Assembly: GCA_026706985.1 (NCBI GenBank)
Contig: JAPOXR010000058.1
Location: 1 to 42,561 of the forward strand
Direction of reading: 5' to 3'
From: Paracoccaceae bacterium
Lineage (GTDB): Bacteria > Pseudomonadota > Alphaproteobacteria > Rhodobacterales > Rhodobacteraceae
DNA: 42,561 nt
Shown: piece by piece, positions 8,176-16,554 of the stretch
Layout of the letters: each line of letters opens with the position of its first letter
How positions within the stretch are numbered: the stretch's first letter is position 1
Translations under genes and position numbers: made by a program
Notes under the pieces: model-generated
The model's input: the letters and a program-made list of their open reading frames with translations, nothing else
Told to the model about the DNA's origin: nothing
Databases searched by the model: none

Positions 8176-9609
8176 TTGGATACCGAGATAAAGATCAATC
8201 AGCATTTCATCGGCGGCGAATGGGTGGATGCCGAAGGCGGCGCAACCTTTGAGGATATCAACCCGCTGGACGACAGTCTGTATGCCTATGCTGCCAGGGG
8301 AACCGGCGGCGATATGCGCCGGGCGATCGCCGCGGCAAAATCGGCGTTTCCGGAATTCAGGGAATCCACGCCGACGGAACGCGAGCGGATGCTCCTGCGG
8401 ATAGCCGAACTGATGGAGGACCGGCAGAGGGATCTTGTCGACTGCCTGATCGACGAAATCGGGTCGCCGGTGCAAAAGGCCCTGTTTGAATTCAATAAGG
8501 GCCTGACCATGGTTCGGGCGGCGGCTGGAATCTGCCGCAATGTGCGCGGCGAAACGATTCCGTCTGACCGGCCCGGCACTTTTTCCATGTCTGTCCGGGA
8601 ACCGCTTGGCGTTGTAGCTGTGATCACACCTTTCAACGTGCCTTTGATCAAAACCACGCGGCTGGTCACCAATGCGTTGGCAGTCGGCAATACGGTGGTG
8701 CATCTTCCTTCCGAAATGGCGCCGCATCTGAGCCTGATTTTTGCTGAAATCACCGCAGCCGCCGGTGTTCCCGCCGGAGCATACAATGTCGTAACAGGTA
8801 TGGGAGCCGATATCGGCGACGAGCTGACCGGCAGCAGGGATGTTGATTTCGTGACTTTCACCGGATCCACGGTCGTCGGCCAGCATATCAACGAGATCTG
8901 TGCCAAAAACAAAACACCGAACACGCTGGAACTCGGCGGCAAAAGCCCGACTATCGTGCTGGCGGATACGGATTTGGCCAAAACCATGCCGTTGGCAGCC
9001 CGGTCGGTGTTCATGTTCGCCGGCCAGGCCTGCATTGCCTCCAGCCGTTTCTATGTCGAACGGCCGATTTACGACGAGTTCGTCAAGCGGTTTTCGATGA
9101 TTGTCGGAAAGCTGGGAATGGGTGACCTGCGTGATCCGTCCACGGTCATCGCGCCGGTCATATCGCCACGCCAGCGCGCCCGCATCAAGAGCCACATTGC
9201 GGACGCCGTGGCCAAAGGCGCGACTGTGGTTGCCGGAGGCGAATGGGAAGGAAACCGCTGCCAGCCAACGCTTTTGACCGGCGTCTCCGAGAATATGACC
9301 GTATGCAGGACCGAAACCTTCGGCCCGGTGACATCGATCTATCCGATCGACAGCTATGAAGAGGGGTTGGAGAAAGCCAATGACAGCGAATACGGGTTAT
9401 CATCCGCCATCTTCACGAATGACATCGACAAGGCTTTTCATTTCGCCCGCAACACCGGGGCCGGAATGTGCCACATAAATGGGCCGACAATTCATGACGA
9501 GGCGCATATTCCCTTTGGCGGAAACGGCGAAAGCGGTGTCGGCCGGGAAGGGACCGACGCTGACATGGAAGCGATGACAAAGCTGAAATGGGTCACGGTG
9601 CAGCTATGA
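8176..9609 (+). CDS. NAD(P)-dependent aldehyde dehydrogenase
   Basis: This 477-residue protein oxidises an aldehyde to an acid. The general base E252 lies in LELGGKSP, the catalytic C286 in GQACIASSR, N154 in TPFN, and the Rossmann motif FTGSTVVGQ at residues 228-236. The start is TTG, 7 bases after AGGAGCC. One position is odd: the near-universal KPSE motif, whose lysine contacts the cofactor ribose, reads HLPSE here (L178 in place of the lysine). This could alter cofactor preference. The gene follows the TRAP transporter and overlaps the next gene by ATGA. It probably acts on an aldehyde formed after desulfation and alcohol oxidation by the SDR two genes later. Confidence 0.92.
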   Translation: MDTEIKINQHFIGGEWVDAEGGATFEDINPLDDSLYAYAARGTGGDMRRAIAAAKSAFPEFRESTPTERERMLLRIAELMEDRQRDLVDCLIDEIGSPVQKALFEFNKGLTMVRAAAGICRNVRGETIPSDRPGTFSMSVREPLGVVAVITPFNVPLIKTTRLVTNALAVGNTVVHLPSEMAPHLSLIFAEITAAAGVPAGAYNVVTGMGADIGDELTGSRDVDFVTFTGSTVVGQHINEICAKNKTPNTLELGGKSPTIVLADTDLAKTMPLAARSVFMFAGQACIASSRFYVERPIYDEFVKRFSMIVGKLGMGDLRDPSTVIAPVISPRQRARIKSHIADAVAKGATVVAGGEWEGNRCQPTLLTGVSENMTVCRTETFGPVTSIYPIDSYEEGLEKANDSEYGLSSAIFTNDIDKAFHFARNTGAGMCHINGPTIHDEAHIPFGGNGESGVGREGTDADMEAMTKLKWVTVQL

Positions 9610-10424
9610 CATTCACACTCTACCATCACGGATCATCCGTCTGTGCAGCCAAGGTGCGATTCGCGATGGATGAAAAGGGCCTTGAGTGGGACGGCGTGTA
9701 TATCGACATTTTGAAAGGCGAACAGTTCGAGCCCGGCTATCTGAAGCTGAACCCGAAGGCGGTGGTGCCGACCCTTCTGCACAATGATCTGGTGATTCCT
9801 GACAGTACGGTGATCATCGAGTATCTGGACCAGATAGCGCCCGATACAAGCGTTCATCCCGCCGATCCCTGGGAACGCGCACAGGCCCGGTATTGGACCA
9901 AGGCGGTGGACGAGGATCTTCACCCGGCCTGCGGAACCATGACCTTTGTCTGCTCGCATCGGCACACGGTATTGAAAAATCTCGGACCCGAAGGGGCACG
10001 GAAATTCCTCGATTCCACACCGGAACACAGCGTCACATCCAACTGGAAGGAACAGAAAGACAGTTTCGTGCGCCTAGGTTTTGATGCGCCGGGTGCGGTT
10101 GAGAAGGTCAGGCTGTATGACAGTTACCTGCACAAAATGGATGCCGCGCTGGATGGCCGCGAGTGGCTCGTCGGTAACGGTTTCTCGGTCGCCGACATCG
10201 CCTTGGCGCCTTATGTCAACCGTCTTGCCATGATGTCGATGCGTGGCATGTGGGAAGGTGGGCGCTTGCCGAATGTCGAGCGCTGGTTCAATGTGATCGA
10301 GACCCGTCCAAACTTCAGGCGTTGTTTTCTTGACTGGATTCCGGAAGACCTGACCCGTGATCTCCGCGAAAACGGGGCGAAGAGCTGGCCGGAAGTCGCG
10401 AAAATTCTACAGATCGAAATTTAA
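9606..10424 (+). CDS. glutathione S-transferase family protein (second, LigF-like)
   Basis: This 272-residue protein has the thioredoxin-like domain (residues 1-82) with S10-S11-V-C13 at the glutathione site, the cis-proline P55 in VVPTL and D66-S67 in the binding loop. The helical domain begins ARYWTKAVDEDLHP, recalling the beta-aryl etherase LigF family, and has a long insert around residues 110-160. I chose the ATG at 9606 because it overlaps the aldehyde dehydrogenase stop by four bases; a longer frame exists but would overlap by more. Two diverged GSTs in one operon suggest two different glutathione steps, for example conjugate formation and conjugate release. The substrate is unknown, and the LigF resemblance is from motif inspection only. 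Confidence 0.87.
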   Translation: MTFTLYHHGSSVCAAKVRFAMDEKGLEWDGVYIDILKGEQFEPGYLKLNPKAVVPTLLHNDLVIPDSTVIIEYLDQIAPDTSVHPADPWERAQARYWTKAVDEDLHPACGTMTFVCSHRHTVLKNLGPEGARKFLDSTPEHSVTSNWKEQKDSFVRLGFDAPGAVEKVRLYDSYLHKMDAALDGREWLVGNGFSVADIALAPYVNRLAMMSMRGMWEGGRLPNVERWFNVIETRPNFRRCFLDWIPEDLTRDLRENGAKSWPEVAKILQIEI

Positions 10425-10440
10425 TGAAAGGGAGGCGGAG

Positions 10441-11196
10441 ATGGGCCGACTGAACGGAAAAACAGCGGTTATCACGGGTGCGGGCCGCGGCATTGGGGCG
10501 GTATTGGCCAGGCATATGGCCAAGGAAGGCGCGAATGTGGTGGTCACCGATGTTCTGGACACCGCGGATACGGTTGCGCGGATCAAACAGGCTGGTGGCG
10601 CGGCAATCGGCGTCAGCGTGAATGTGACGTCGGATGATGATCTGAGCGCGATGGTCGAGGCAACCGAAAAACAATTCGGCAGCCTCAATATCCTGGTCAA
10701 CAATGCCTCGATTTTCGCGGCGCTGCAGCCGAAGCCGTTTCTGCAGATCGACAATGATGAATTTGACAAGGTCATGACCGTCAATGTCCGCGGCGTCCAC
10801 CAGGCAACCAAAGCGGTTGTGCCGGCTATGCTGCGCGCCGGTGGCGGTAAGATAGTCAATATTGCGTCCGGCACCTTTTATTACGGCCCCCCGGGACTGT
10901 CGCACTACACCGCGTCCAAAGGTGCGGTGATCGCTCTCACCCGGGGGCACGGCAGGGAACTCGGCGAAAAGAACATTCAGGTGAATGCAATCGCACCGGG
11001 GTTGACGGAGAGCGAATCCATACGCGGCCATGCCGGCTTTGATCCTGCCCGCGGACCGACTGTCCAGTCACGATCAATCAAACGCGAGATGTATCCCGAG
11101 GATCTACTCGGATCACTGATGTATCTCATCACCGCGGACAGCGACTTCGTGACCGGCCAGACGCTCAATGTTGACGGCGGCAAAGTCAATCTTTGA
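10441..11196 (+). CDS. short-chain dehydrogenase/reductase (SDR)
   Basis: This 251-residue classical SDR has the nucleotide motif TGAGRGIG (about residues 13-20), the NNAS motif, the catalytic serine region NIASG and the YTASK active site. The C-terminus has the usual GQTLNVDGG. I chose the ATG at 10441 because GGGAGGCGGAG precedes it; an upstream start would overlap the GST gene. It probably oxidises an alcohol to a ketone or aldehyde with NAD(P). In lignin ether catabolism an SDR (LigD) acts before the GST etherases, and the gene set here is comparable, but the actual substrate is not established. Confidence 0.9.
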   Translation: MGRLNGKTAVITGAGRGIGAVLARHMAKEGANVVVTDVLDTADTVARIKQAGGAAIGVSVNVTSDDDLSAMVEATEKQFGSLNILVNNASIFAALQPKPFLQIDNDEFDKVMTVNVRGVHQATKAVVPAMLRAGGGKIVNIASGTFYYGPPGLSHYTASKGAVIALTRGHGRELGEKNIQVNAIAPGLTESESIRGHAGFDPARGPTVQSRSIKREMYPEDLLGSLMYLITADSDFVTGQTLNVDGGKVNL

Positions 11197-11250
11197 CCGG
11201 TAGGACGGCTTGAATTCCTTAAGATCTGAAAATCGACCTGAGAGACGGAA

Positions 11251-12432
11251 ATGGCGGCACAGGGAAATGACATCATCGGCAGCAGCGGTCTGCCGCCTTT
11301 TTTCAGGGTGGCGAATGCGGAAGAGGTTGCCATTGACGCGCCGGAGAATCGCCGGGGCGATGCGCTTCGCACCTGCGTCCGCGCATTGTCGGGATTCCAG
11401 AAAGAGGCCTTGATACGATCCGCCGGGACCGGTGATGTCTGGCGCCTGGTCTCGGATGAGGGACCCTATCTGAACGGTCATGATGCGGCGCCCTGTCCGC
11501 TGGCATTCCTCTCCACCGGCATGGCCGCAGGTTTCATGAATGAGATCCTGGCCCTGGCGGCCCGGCAGAAAGTCACCTTCCGCAGGCTGAAATTGATCCA
11601 GGACAATTTCTACACGATGAAAGGCTCAATGCCGAAACGCACCATGGTCGGCGGGGCGGAAAATATCGAACTGCAGGTCGAGATCGACTGTGACTTTGAA
11701 GACCAGGCGTTGAGTGAGTTCCTGATCAACGCCATTGCCGCCTCACCGCTCAACGGGCTGATGCAGGGAAGGCTGGAGAGCCTTTTCAAGCTCAGCAGGA
11801 ACGGGGAGGGGATACCGACCGGAAAAGTTGCTGAAATCAATGCGCCGTTACTGCCCGACCCCGGCGATCAATTCGAGATACCGCGACCGGTTGAGGACGA
11901 ACCCTTGCTGATGGAGCCGGTTGGCCCGACGCCGAGAAAAGCGGTGGCGAAAGGCACATCCACGGGAGGATCATCGCTGACGGACGAACAGGACCGGCGG
12001 CTGAATATCGGGGCAGTTGCCGAACTGCGCGGCGACGGCATCAAGGAAATCCAGCAGATGCAGTATTCGCCCTATGGCACATCGTTCCGCTTCCTTTCCT
12101 CCGAGGATGGCCGCGCACCGGACGCCAACACCCTGATCAGCGCCGGAATCGGGTTCTGTTTCATGACCCAGTTTGGGCGGTTTGTCTCGATGCTGAAGCT
12201 TGACCTGCCGGACTACCGGATTCTTCAGGACACCCATTTCAGTCTCGGCGGGGCTTCGGGTGCCACCGGCAAACCCGGCGAAGCCGACCCCATTGAAACG
12301 CATGTCTTTCTACAGACCGCAGAGAATGACGATACCGCGAGAGAAATGCTGGATATTTCCGAGCAGACCTGCTTCCTGCACGCATTCTGCCGGACCGACC
12401 TGAAAACCAGGCTCAAAATTATCCGCATTTGA
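11251..12432 (+). CDS. tandem OsmC-domain protein
   Basis: This 393-residue protein appears to be two OsmC/Ohr-like domains in tandem (about residues 40-185 and 250-390) joined by a proline-rich linker (about 195-245). OsmC proteins are thiol peroxidases with two reactive cysteines. In the second domain both are present (C303 in GFCF, C374 in QTCF). In the first domain the matching positions are G94 (AAGF) and S165 (ASPL). The spacing is 71 residues in both halves, which supports an internal duplication followed by loss of the active site in the N-terminal half. It is the last gene of the GntR-controlled operon. The role could be thiol or glutathione-conjugate chemistry linked to the two GSTs rather than stress defence. 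The family call is by motif, and the function is inference. Confidence 0.72.
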   Translation: MAAQGNDIIGSSGLPPFFRVANAEEVAIDAPENRRGDALRTCVRALSGFQKEALIRSAGTGDVWRLVSDEGPYLNGHDAAPCPLAFLSTGMAAGFMNEILALAARQKVTFRRLKLIQDNFYTMKGSMPKRTMVGGAENIELQVEIDCDFEDQALSEFLINAIAASPLNGLMQGRLESLFKLSRNGEGIPTGKVAEINAPLLPDPGDQFEIPRPVEDEPLLMEPVGPTPRKAVAKGTSTGGSSLTDEQDRRLNIGAVAELRGDGIKEIQQMQYSPYGTSFRFLSSEDGRAPDANTLISAGIGFCFMTQFGRFVSMLKLDLPDYRILQDTHFSLGGASGATGKPGEADPIETHVFLQTAENDDTAREMLDISEQTCFLHAFCRTDLKTRLKIIRI

Positions 12433-12599
12433 TAGCGGTCGGACAAGTCAAACAAGAATTGTCGGAACAGACCGCAGTCGTGACGGATCCCTTTCCTCCG
12501 GACAAGGGCATACCCAATTGGAGGCCGGCCTGTCAGATCTTCAATTCCAGAATAATCTCGGTTTGAAATTCGTTTTCTGTAGGTTTTCAGGCGTTTCGG

Positions 12600-12770
12600 C
12601 TTCGGTGCGCAGGCGTTGGTCAGGCCAGTGATCCATTTCATATCGTGCAGGGTACCGGTCATGCCCGCTTCCACCGCCGGCACTGCTCGCAGCGTCCTGT
12701 GGATGCGGGCGAAATCGCAATGCACGAAAACCAGGTCCAGCACGTGGTTATGGTTTCCAGCTGAATGCAC
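12600..12770 (-). pseudogene. remnant of a DDE transposase C-terminus
   Basis: The minus strand here encodes a peptide containing FVHCDFARIHRTLRAVPAVE, which resembles the catalytic C-terminus of DDE transposases (typical form YNFxRxHxTLRxxPAxAAG). No upstream transposase sequence precedes it, and the frame continues into antisense of the OsmC gene. It is a truncated insertion-sequence scar. The rest of 12433-12932 shows no gene I can support. Confidence 0.55.
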
Positions 12771-12932
12771 TTGTCAGGAGGGTGATACGGCGCACCCCCG
12801 ACCGTATAGTCAGATTGTGACGCTCAACATGCGAAAAACTGATATCAGCGCGGGCCGGTCTTTTCGCTGCTCACTACATATGGGCGGGCTTTCCGCAGCA
12901 GCTCTCACACCAAATTCCTGGTGTTTATACGC

Positions 12933-13352
12933 TTAAGCCGCCCACGGATCGACGGTTTTCAGCCCGGCCGCTTGGAATGGGCCGGTGTCCCGGGTCGCCA
13001 CCATCATGCCGTTGGCCGCCGCCGTGGCGGCGATGTAGCCATCTGACACCGAGATCGCAATTCCTGCTGACCGCGCCTTCGCCATCAGCTCCGCATAGGC
13101 CAGCGAGGCCGCAAGATTGAAGGCCAGCACCCGCCCCGTGAACATCGGCAACAACTGCCCTTCCAAATCCTCATGCAGCCGGTCACGACGACGCCCCACC
13201 GGCAGCGCATGTACCCCAAAACGCAAGTCCGCAACCGTGATGGCGGATAGATAGAGAGTTTCCAGAGCCTGCATGTTGAGCCATTCGGTGACGCGTGGTT
13301 CCGGGAAGGCGCGCACCGGCTCGGACACCACGTTCGTATCAACCAGAATCAT
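12933..13352 (-). CDS. fitB: PIN-domain toxin of FitB/VapC type
   Basis: This 139-residue protein is a PIN-domain RNase toxin. It has D5 in LVDTN, D104 in SVSDGYIAA and D122 in ATRDTGPF. The second acidic position, usually glutamate in VAELRFG-type motifs, is D42 (VADLRFG), a conservative change. It overlaps the upstream antitoxin gene by four bases, the normal toxin-antitoxin arrangement. In the FitAB family the antitoxin blocks the nuclease and autoregulates the operon. Confidence 0.9.
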   Translation of the reverse strand: MILVDTNVVSEPVRAFPEPRVTEWLNMQALETLYLSAITVADLRFGVHALPVGRRRDRLHEDLEGQLLPMFTGRVLAFNLAASLAYAELMAKARSAGIAISVSDGYIAATAAANGMMVATRDTGPFQAAGLKTVDPWAA

Positions 13353-13600
13353 TCCAGATCGACCGGCTTAGCCGCAGATCCATCGCGTTGCACGAAATTC
13401 GTGAACTCTTCTTCCGTCAGCCCGGCGCGCCGCCCGATGGCAACCAGCAGAGTGCCCAGAGCCATTCGGCCTTCCGGTAACACCGCTTCCTTCAGGATAG
13501 TGCGCACCTCGGCCTCGGTACTGCGGCCGCGCAAGGACGCCCGCGCACGCAGGGCACGATGCACTTCGTCAGGTATGTTTCGAACGGTCAGCATTGGCAT
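13349..13600 (-). CDS. fitA: FitA-type ribbon-helix-helix antitoxin
   Basis: This 83-residue protein begins with a ribbon-helix-helix DNA-binding motif (TVRNIPDEVHRALRARA, then GRSTEAEVRTIL) and ends in a toxin-binding tail. It lies directly upstream of the PIN toxin, overlapping it by four bases. GGAGGA lies ten bases before the ATG. The promoter at 13632-13660 and the ATGCATGCAT palindrome at 13624-13633 fit autorepression by the FitAB complex. Confidence 0.9.
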   Translation of the reverse strand: MPMLTVRNIPDEVHRALRARASLRGRSTEAEVRTILKEAVLPEGRMALGTLLVAIGRRAGLTEEEFTNFVQRDGSAAKPVDLE

Positions 13601-13623
13601 GGTGGATCATTCCTCCGATCTTC

Positions 13624-13633
13624 ATGCATGCAT
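13624..13633. promoter_or_regulatory. candidate FitA operator ATGCATGCAT
   Basis: A perfect 10-bp palindrome that overlaps the -10 element and expected start site of the fitAB promoter and lies 24 bp before the antitoxin ATG. This is where a ribbon-helix-helix repressor would act. Confidence 0.55.
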
Positions 13634-13660
13634 TATATAAATTTGACTGCATCTTTGCAA
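13632..13660 (-). promoter_or_regulatory. sigma-70 promoter of fitAB
   Basis: On the minus strand TTGCAA (13660-13655), a 17-bp spacer and TATAAT (13637-13632) form a near-consensus promoter. The predicted start site is near 13625. Confidence 0.75.
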
Positions 13661-14247
13661 TTGCAATTCCTTGTTGTGCCCCAGCAGTTTCGAATTGAGT
13701 CGGTGGTGGACAAATTGCGGTGAATTTGCCGGGACCATTGTCCCGGAAGCCTTTTCGGCAGGCCGGAGGCCGTCTGTTTTTCCTCGCTGAACACGCGCAT
13801 TCCGCACGCCGCCGGACAATCCGGAATCCGCCGCCGAGGCTCAACAGAAACCGGCGACGATCCTGTTTCGACGGACACCGCTGATCCTCGTATCCGGGCA
13901 GAATGGCGGGCACACGCTGCCCCGCCGGCATCGACCGGCTGGCGGAGGCCCCTCGTCCCGGTGCCGCACTGACGGGCGACCTCCGGGGCTAAGGCGACTC
14001 CGGGTTGGAAAATGCCGTGTCGTGTACGAAGTCCGCGAAGAGGAGTTTGTTGTCCTGATGGTTCGTGTCGCACACCGGCGATACGCCTATCGGCGACGAC
14101 CGCGATGATTGTTGAACGGCGTGCAAAACTGACCCACCTGCAGGTTCTGCGCATTGGACCGTACGGGGATGGCATTGTCACGCTTCGGGAATGAATAGAA
14201 TCTTTCGGTTAGGGCTGACTCCTGGCCAGCCATACGTTAAATCCCTG
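13661..14247. other. gene-poor stretch, no supported gene
   Basis: Long frames occur on both strands, but none has a recognisable domain, a ribosome site or natural composition. The only notable element is the 21-bp motif at 14118-14138 shared with the left edge. The stretch may be decayed mobile DNA. Confidence 0.4.
14118..14138 (-). repeat. 21-bp motif shared with 96-116 (copy 2)
   Basis: Matches the left-edge copy at 18 of 21 positions in the same orientation. Together they bracket the sulfatase island and the fitAB module. Confidence 0.4.
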
Positions 14248-15780
14248 TCAACCTGCTCGCTGCACCGGCTTTGTACCCGGTCCGGCCAAATGTGCTCCGG
14301 CCTCGACCTCAACTGTCCACTTGCCCGCCCGCACATATTGCTGTGAGGCATCCGTCGCCGGCTGATAGTCCCAGACCGGAGGTTTGCCTATGCGGTGACT
14401 TCTCTGGATCAACCTCCGACGGTTCTGATCCTGTATGATCCGTGCTTTCAGTGCCTCGGCATTCCATGTGGATCGTGCGGTTCCGATCATCTCTGCCAGG
14501 GTTTCCGTATACTCCGGGTCATCGGCGAGGTTGGTTTGCTCATCCGGATCATCGGCGAGGTTGAACAGCAGCGGCGGATCGACCTCGCTGTGGAACAGCT
14601 TCATTCGGTCCTTGAGCAGCATGAAGGTCGGCTCAAACACACCTTCTGACAGGAATTCGCCCGGGATGTGGCGCGTATCCAGCCGGCTGCCGGTCAGAGT
14701 CGGAAGCAGCGACTCGCCGTCGGCTTCCAGGATTTCGTCGCTGACACCGGCGAGATCCGCGAAGGTCGGCAGAATATCAAGCAGGGACACCGTGTCTTCG
14801 ATCCGCCCGCTCGGAATCCTGCACGGGGCCCGGAAGATCAGCGGCACGCGGACGGACCATTCAAAGAAGCATTTTTTGTAATACATGCCCCGCTCTCCCA
14901 TCATGTCGCCATGGTCTGACGCGAAGATGATGAGCGTATTGTCAGCCAGCCCGGTCTCGTCCAGGATCTTCATCAATGCGGCGATCTTGCTGTCGATGTA
15001 TTCGATCGAGGCATAATACCCATGGCGTGTACGCCGGATGATGTCATCCGATACTTCCGCCTCTCCAACGGAATAATGTGCGCAAATTCGCCGGCTATGC
15101 GCGTCCATCTCCTGCGGCGGGATTGGCGGCACCTTGGGCAGATCGATTTCATCCGCGCTGTAGATGTCCCAGAACTCCGGTCGGGCAACATAGGGGTCGT
15201 GCGGTGAGGAAAAAGAGATGGTCAGTGCAAATGGTTGATCATCCGTGTCTCTCGCCCGGTCGTAGAGCCAACGAACCGCCCCGGCATGGACTTCATCGTC
15301 ATAGTCGATCTGCATGGACCGCAGGCAAGGCCCTGTTTCCATCACATTCCGCATGTCCTGAAAGGTCACATTGGCATCGGGTTCCGCCCAATTCGGGGTC
15401 CAGCCGAAATCCGACGGGTAGATATCCGTAGTCAGCCTTTCCTCGAACCCGTGCAGCTGATCGGGCCCGGTGAAATGCATCTTGCCCGACAGGCAGGTGC
15501 GGTATCCGGCGAGCCGCAGGTAATGCGCGAAGGTCGGCAGCGCAGCGGAAAACTCGTGTGCATTGTCGAAACCGCCGGCCTTTGACGGCAGTAACCCGGT
15601 CATCATTGAAGTGCGTGAAGGCCCGCAAAGCGGCGAATTGCAGTAGGCGTTCTCGAAAACAGCTCCTTCTTCAGCCAATCGGGAAAGGGCGGGGGCCTTC
15701 ACAACGCGGTGCCCGTAGAACGGCAGCGCTTTGGCTGACATCTGATCGGCCATGACGAATAAAATGTTCGGCCTGTTCAT
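14248..15780 (-). CDS. betC: choline-sulfatase-type sulfatase
   Basis: This 510-residue type I sulfatase strongly resembles BetC, which hydrolyses choline-O-sulfate to choline and sulfate in the cytoplasm. It has D12-Q13, the formylglycine signature C52-G-P-S-R56, and BetC-specific stretches such as GYRTCLSGKMHF, GPDQLHGFEERLTTDIYP and FGWTPNW; in BetC the substrate's quaternary amine is held by an aromatic and asparagine cage in this region. The C-terminus fits the choline-sulfatase C-terminal domain. I chose the ATG at 15780, preceded by GGAGGA; a longer frame lacks family sequence. Unlike usual betICBA loci, no choline or betaine dehydrogenase lies nearby. It is divergent from an amino acid ABC operon, so its substrate may be a related sulfated amine. 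Confidence 0.88.
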   Translation of the reverse strand: MNRPNILFVMADQMSAKALPFYGHRVVKAPALSRLAEEGAVFENAYCNSPLCGPSRTSMMTGLLPSKAGGFDNAHEFSAALPTFAHYLRLAGYRTCLSGKMHFTGPDQLHGFEERLTTDIYPSDFGWTPNWAEPDANVTFQDMRNVMETGPCLRSMQIDYDDEVHAGAVRWLYDRARDTDDQPFALTISFSSPHDPYVARPEFWDIYSADEIDLPKVPPIPPQEMDAHSRRICAHYSVGEAEVSDDIIRRTRHGYYASIEYIDSKIAALMKILDETGLADNTLIIFASDHGDMMGERGMYYKKCFFEWSVRVPLIFRAPCRIPSGRIEDTVSLLDILPTFADLAGVSDEILEADGESLLPTLTGSRLDTRHIPGEFLSEGVFEPTFMLLKDRMKLFHSEVDPPLLFNLADDPDEQTNLADDPEYTETLAEMIGTARSTWNAEALKARIIQDQNRRRLIQRSHRIGKPPVWDYQPATDASQQYVRAGKWTVEVEAGAHLAGPGTKPVQRAG

Positions 15781-15867
15781 TTTGTCCTCCGCCAAAACCT
15801 TGCGGATTGTTGAAAATCGACATTCATTAGTCAATAGTCCGGGTCCGCGTAACGCAGGGAGGATTGG

Positions 15868-16545
15868 GTGCACGAGTGGGATTTCGCCGCAACCCTGGCA
15901 GACATGGATTTTCTGCTGTTGGGTCTTTGGAACACCATGCGGGTGTTTGCGCTGGCGTTGCTGTTCGGTATTCCGCTTGGCCTTTGCATCGCACTCGGTC
16001 GAATGTCGCGGATTCCGGTGCTGAGTCAGGTGAGTTCGCTTGTTATCGAATTTTTCCGGACCACGCCGCCGCTGGTGCAGCTCTTCTGGTTTTTCTTTGC
16101 GCTTCCGATATTGATCAGCGTGCAGATGACTCCCTTCGTGGCCTCGGTCATCACGTTCTCGATCCAGTCATCGGCCTTTTTCGCCGAGATTTTCCGGGGT
16201 GGGATCAATTCCATCGACAAGGGGCAGTGGGAAGCCGCCAAGGCCATTGGAATGAGCCGGCGCGACTCGCTGCGCCGGATTATCCTGCCTCAGGCGGTCA
16301 AGCGGATGATACCGGCCTTTGCCGAGCGGTCCATCGAGTTACTGAAGACGACGACGCTGATCTCGACCGTGTCCTATGCGGATTTGATGTTCCAGGCCAA
16401 CGAGCTGGCTTCCAAGACCTTCCGCCCGCTGGAAGTCTACACGGTCGTGGCGGTCATGTATTTCTTCCTGATCCTCGTATTCTCACAGCTCACCATCCTG
16501 CTTGAATACCGCCTGGCCAAGTCCGGCGAAGGCACCCTGAGATGA
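15868..16545 (+). CDS. polar amino acid-type ABC permease (first)
   Basis: This 225-residue membrane protein of the His/Glu/Gln/Arg/opine permease family has about five membrane segments and the ATPase-contact EAA loop (WEAAKAIGMSRRDSLRRIIL, near residue 120). Start GTG at 15868, preceded by AGGGAGGA. It leads a four-gene ABC operon (two permeases, ATPase, binding protein) divergent from betC, with 87 bp between the starts, suggesting shared control. Confidence 0.92.
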   Translation: MHEWDFAATLADMDFLLLGLWNTMRVFALALLFGIPLGLCIALGRMSRIPVLSQVSSLVIEFFRTTPPLVQLFWFFFALPILISVQMTPFVASVITFSIQSSAFFAEIFRGGINSIDKGQWEAAKAIGMSRRDSLRRIILPQAVKRMIPAFAERSIELLKTTTLISTVSYADLMFQANELASKTFRPLEVYTVVAVMYFFLILVFSQLTILLEYRLAKSGEGTLR

Positions 16546-16554
16546 GGCGGTCCC

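Noticed and set aside
8101-9195. 364-codon minus-strand open frame opposite the aldehyde dehydrogenase
   Set aside because: It is antisense to a gene with intact catalytic motifs and is a by-product of GC-rich codon use.
13633-14181. 182-codon minus-strand frame and overlapping frames in the gene-poor stretch
   Set aside because: Arginine- and proline-rich with no domain, ribosome site or consistent frame; it also crosses the fitAB promoter.
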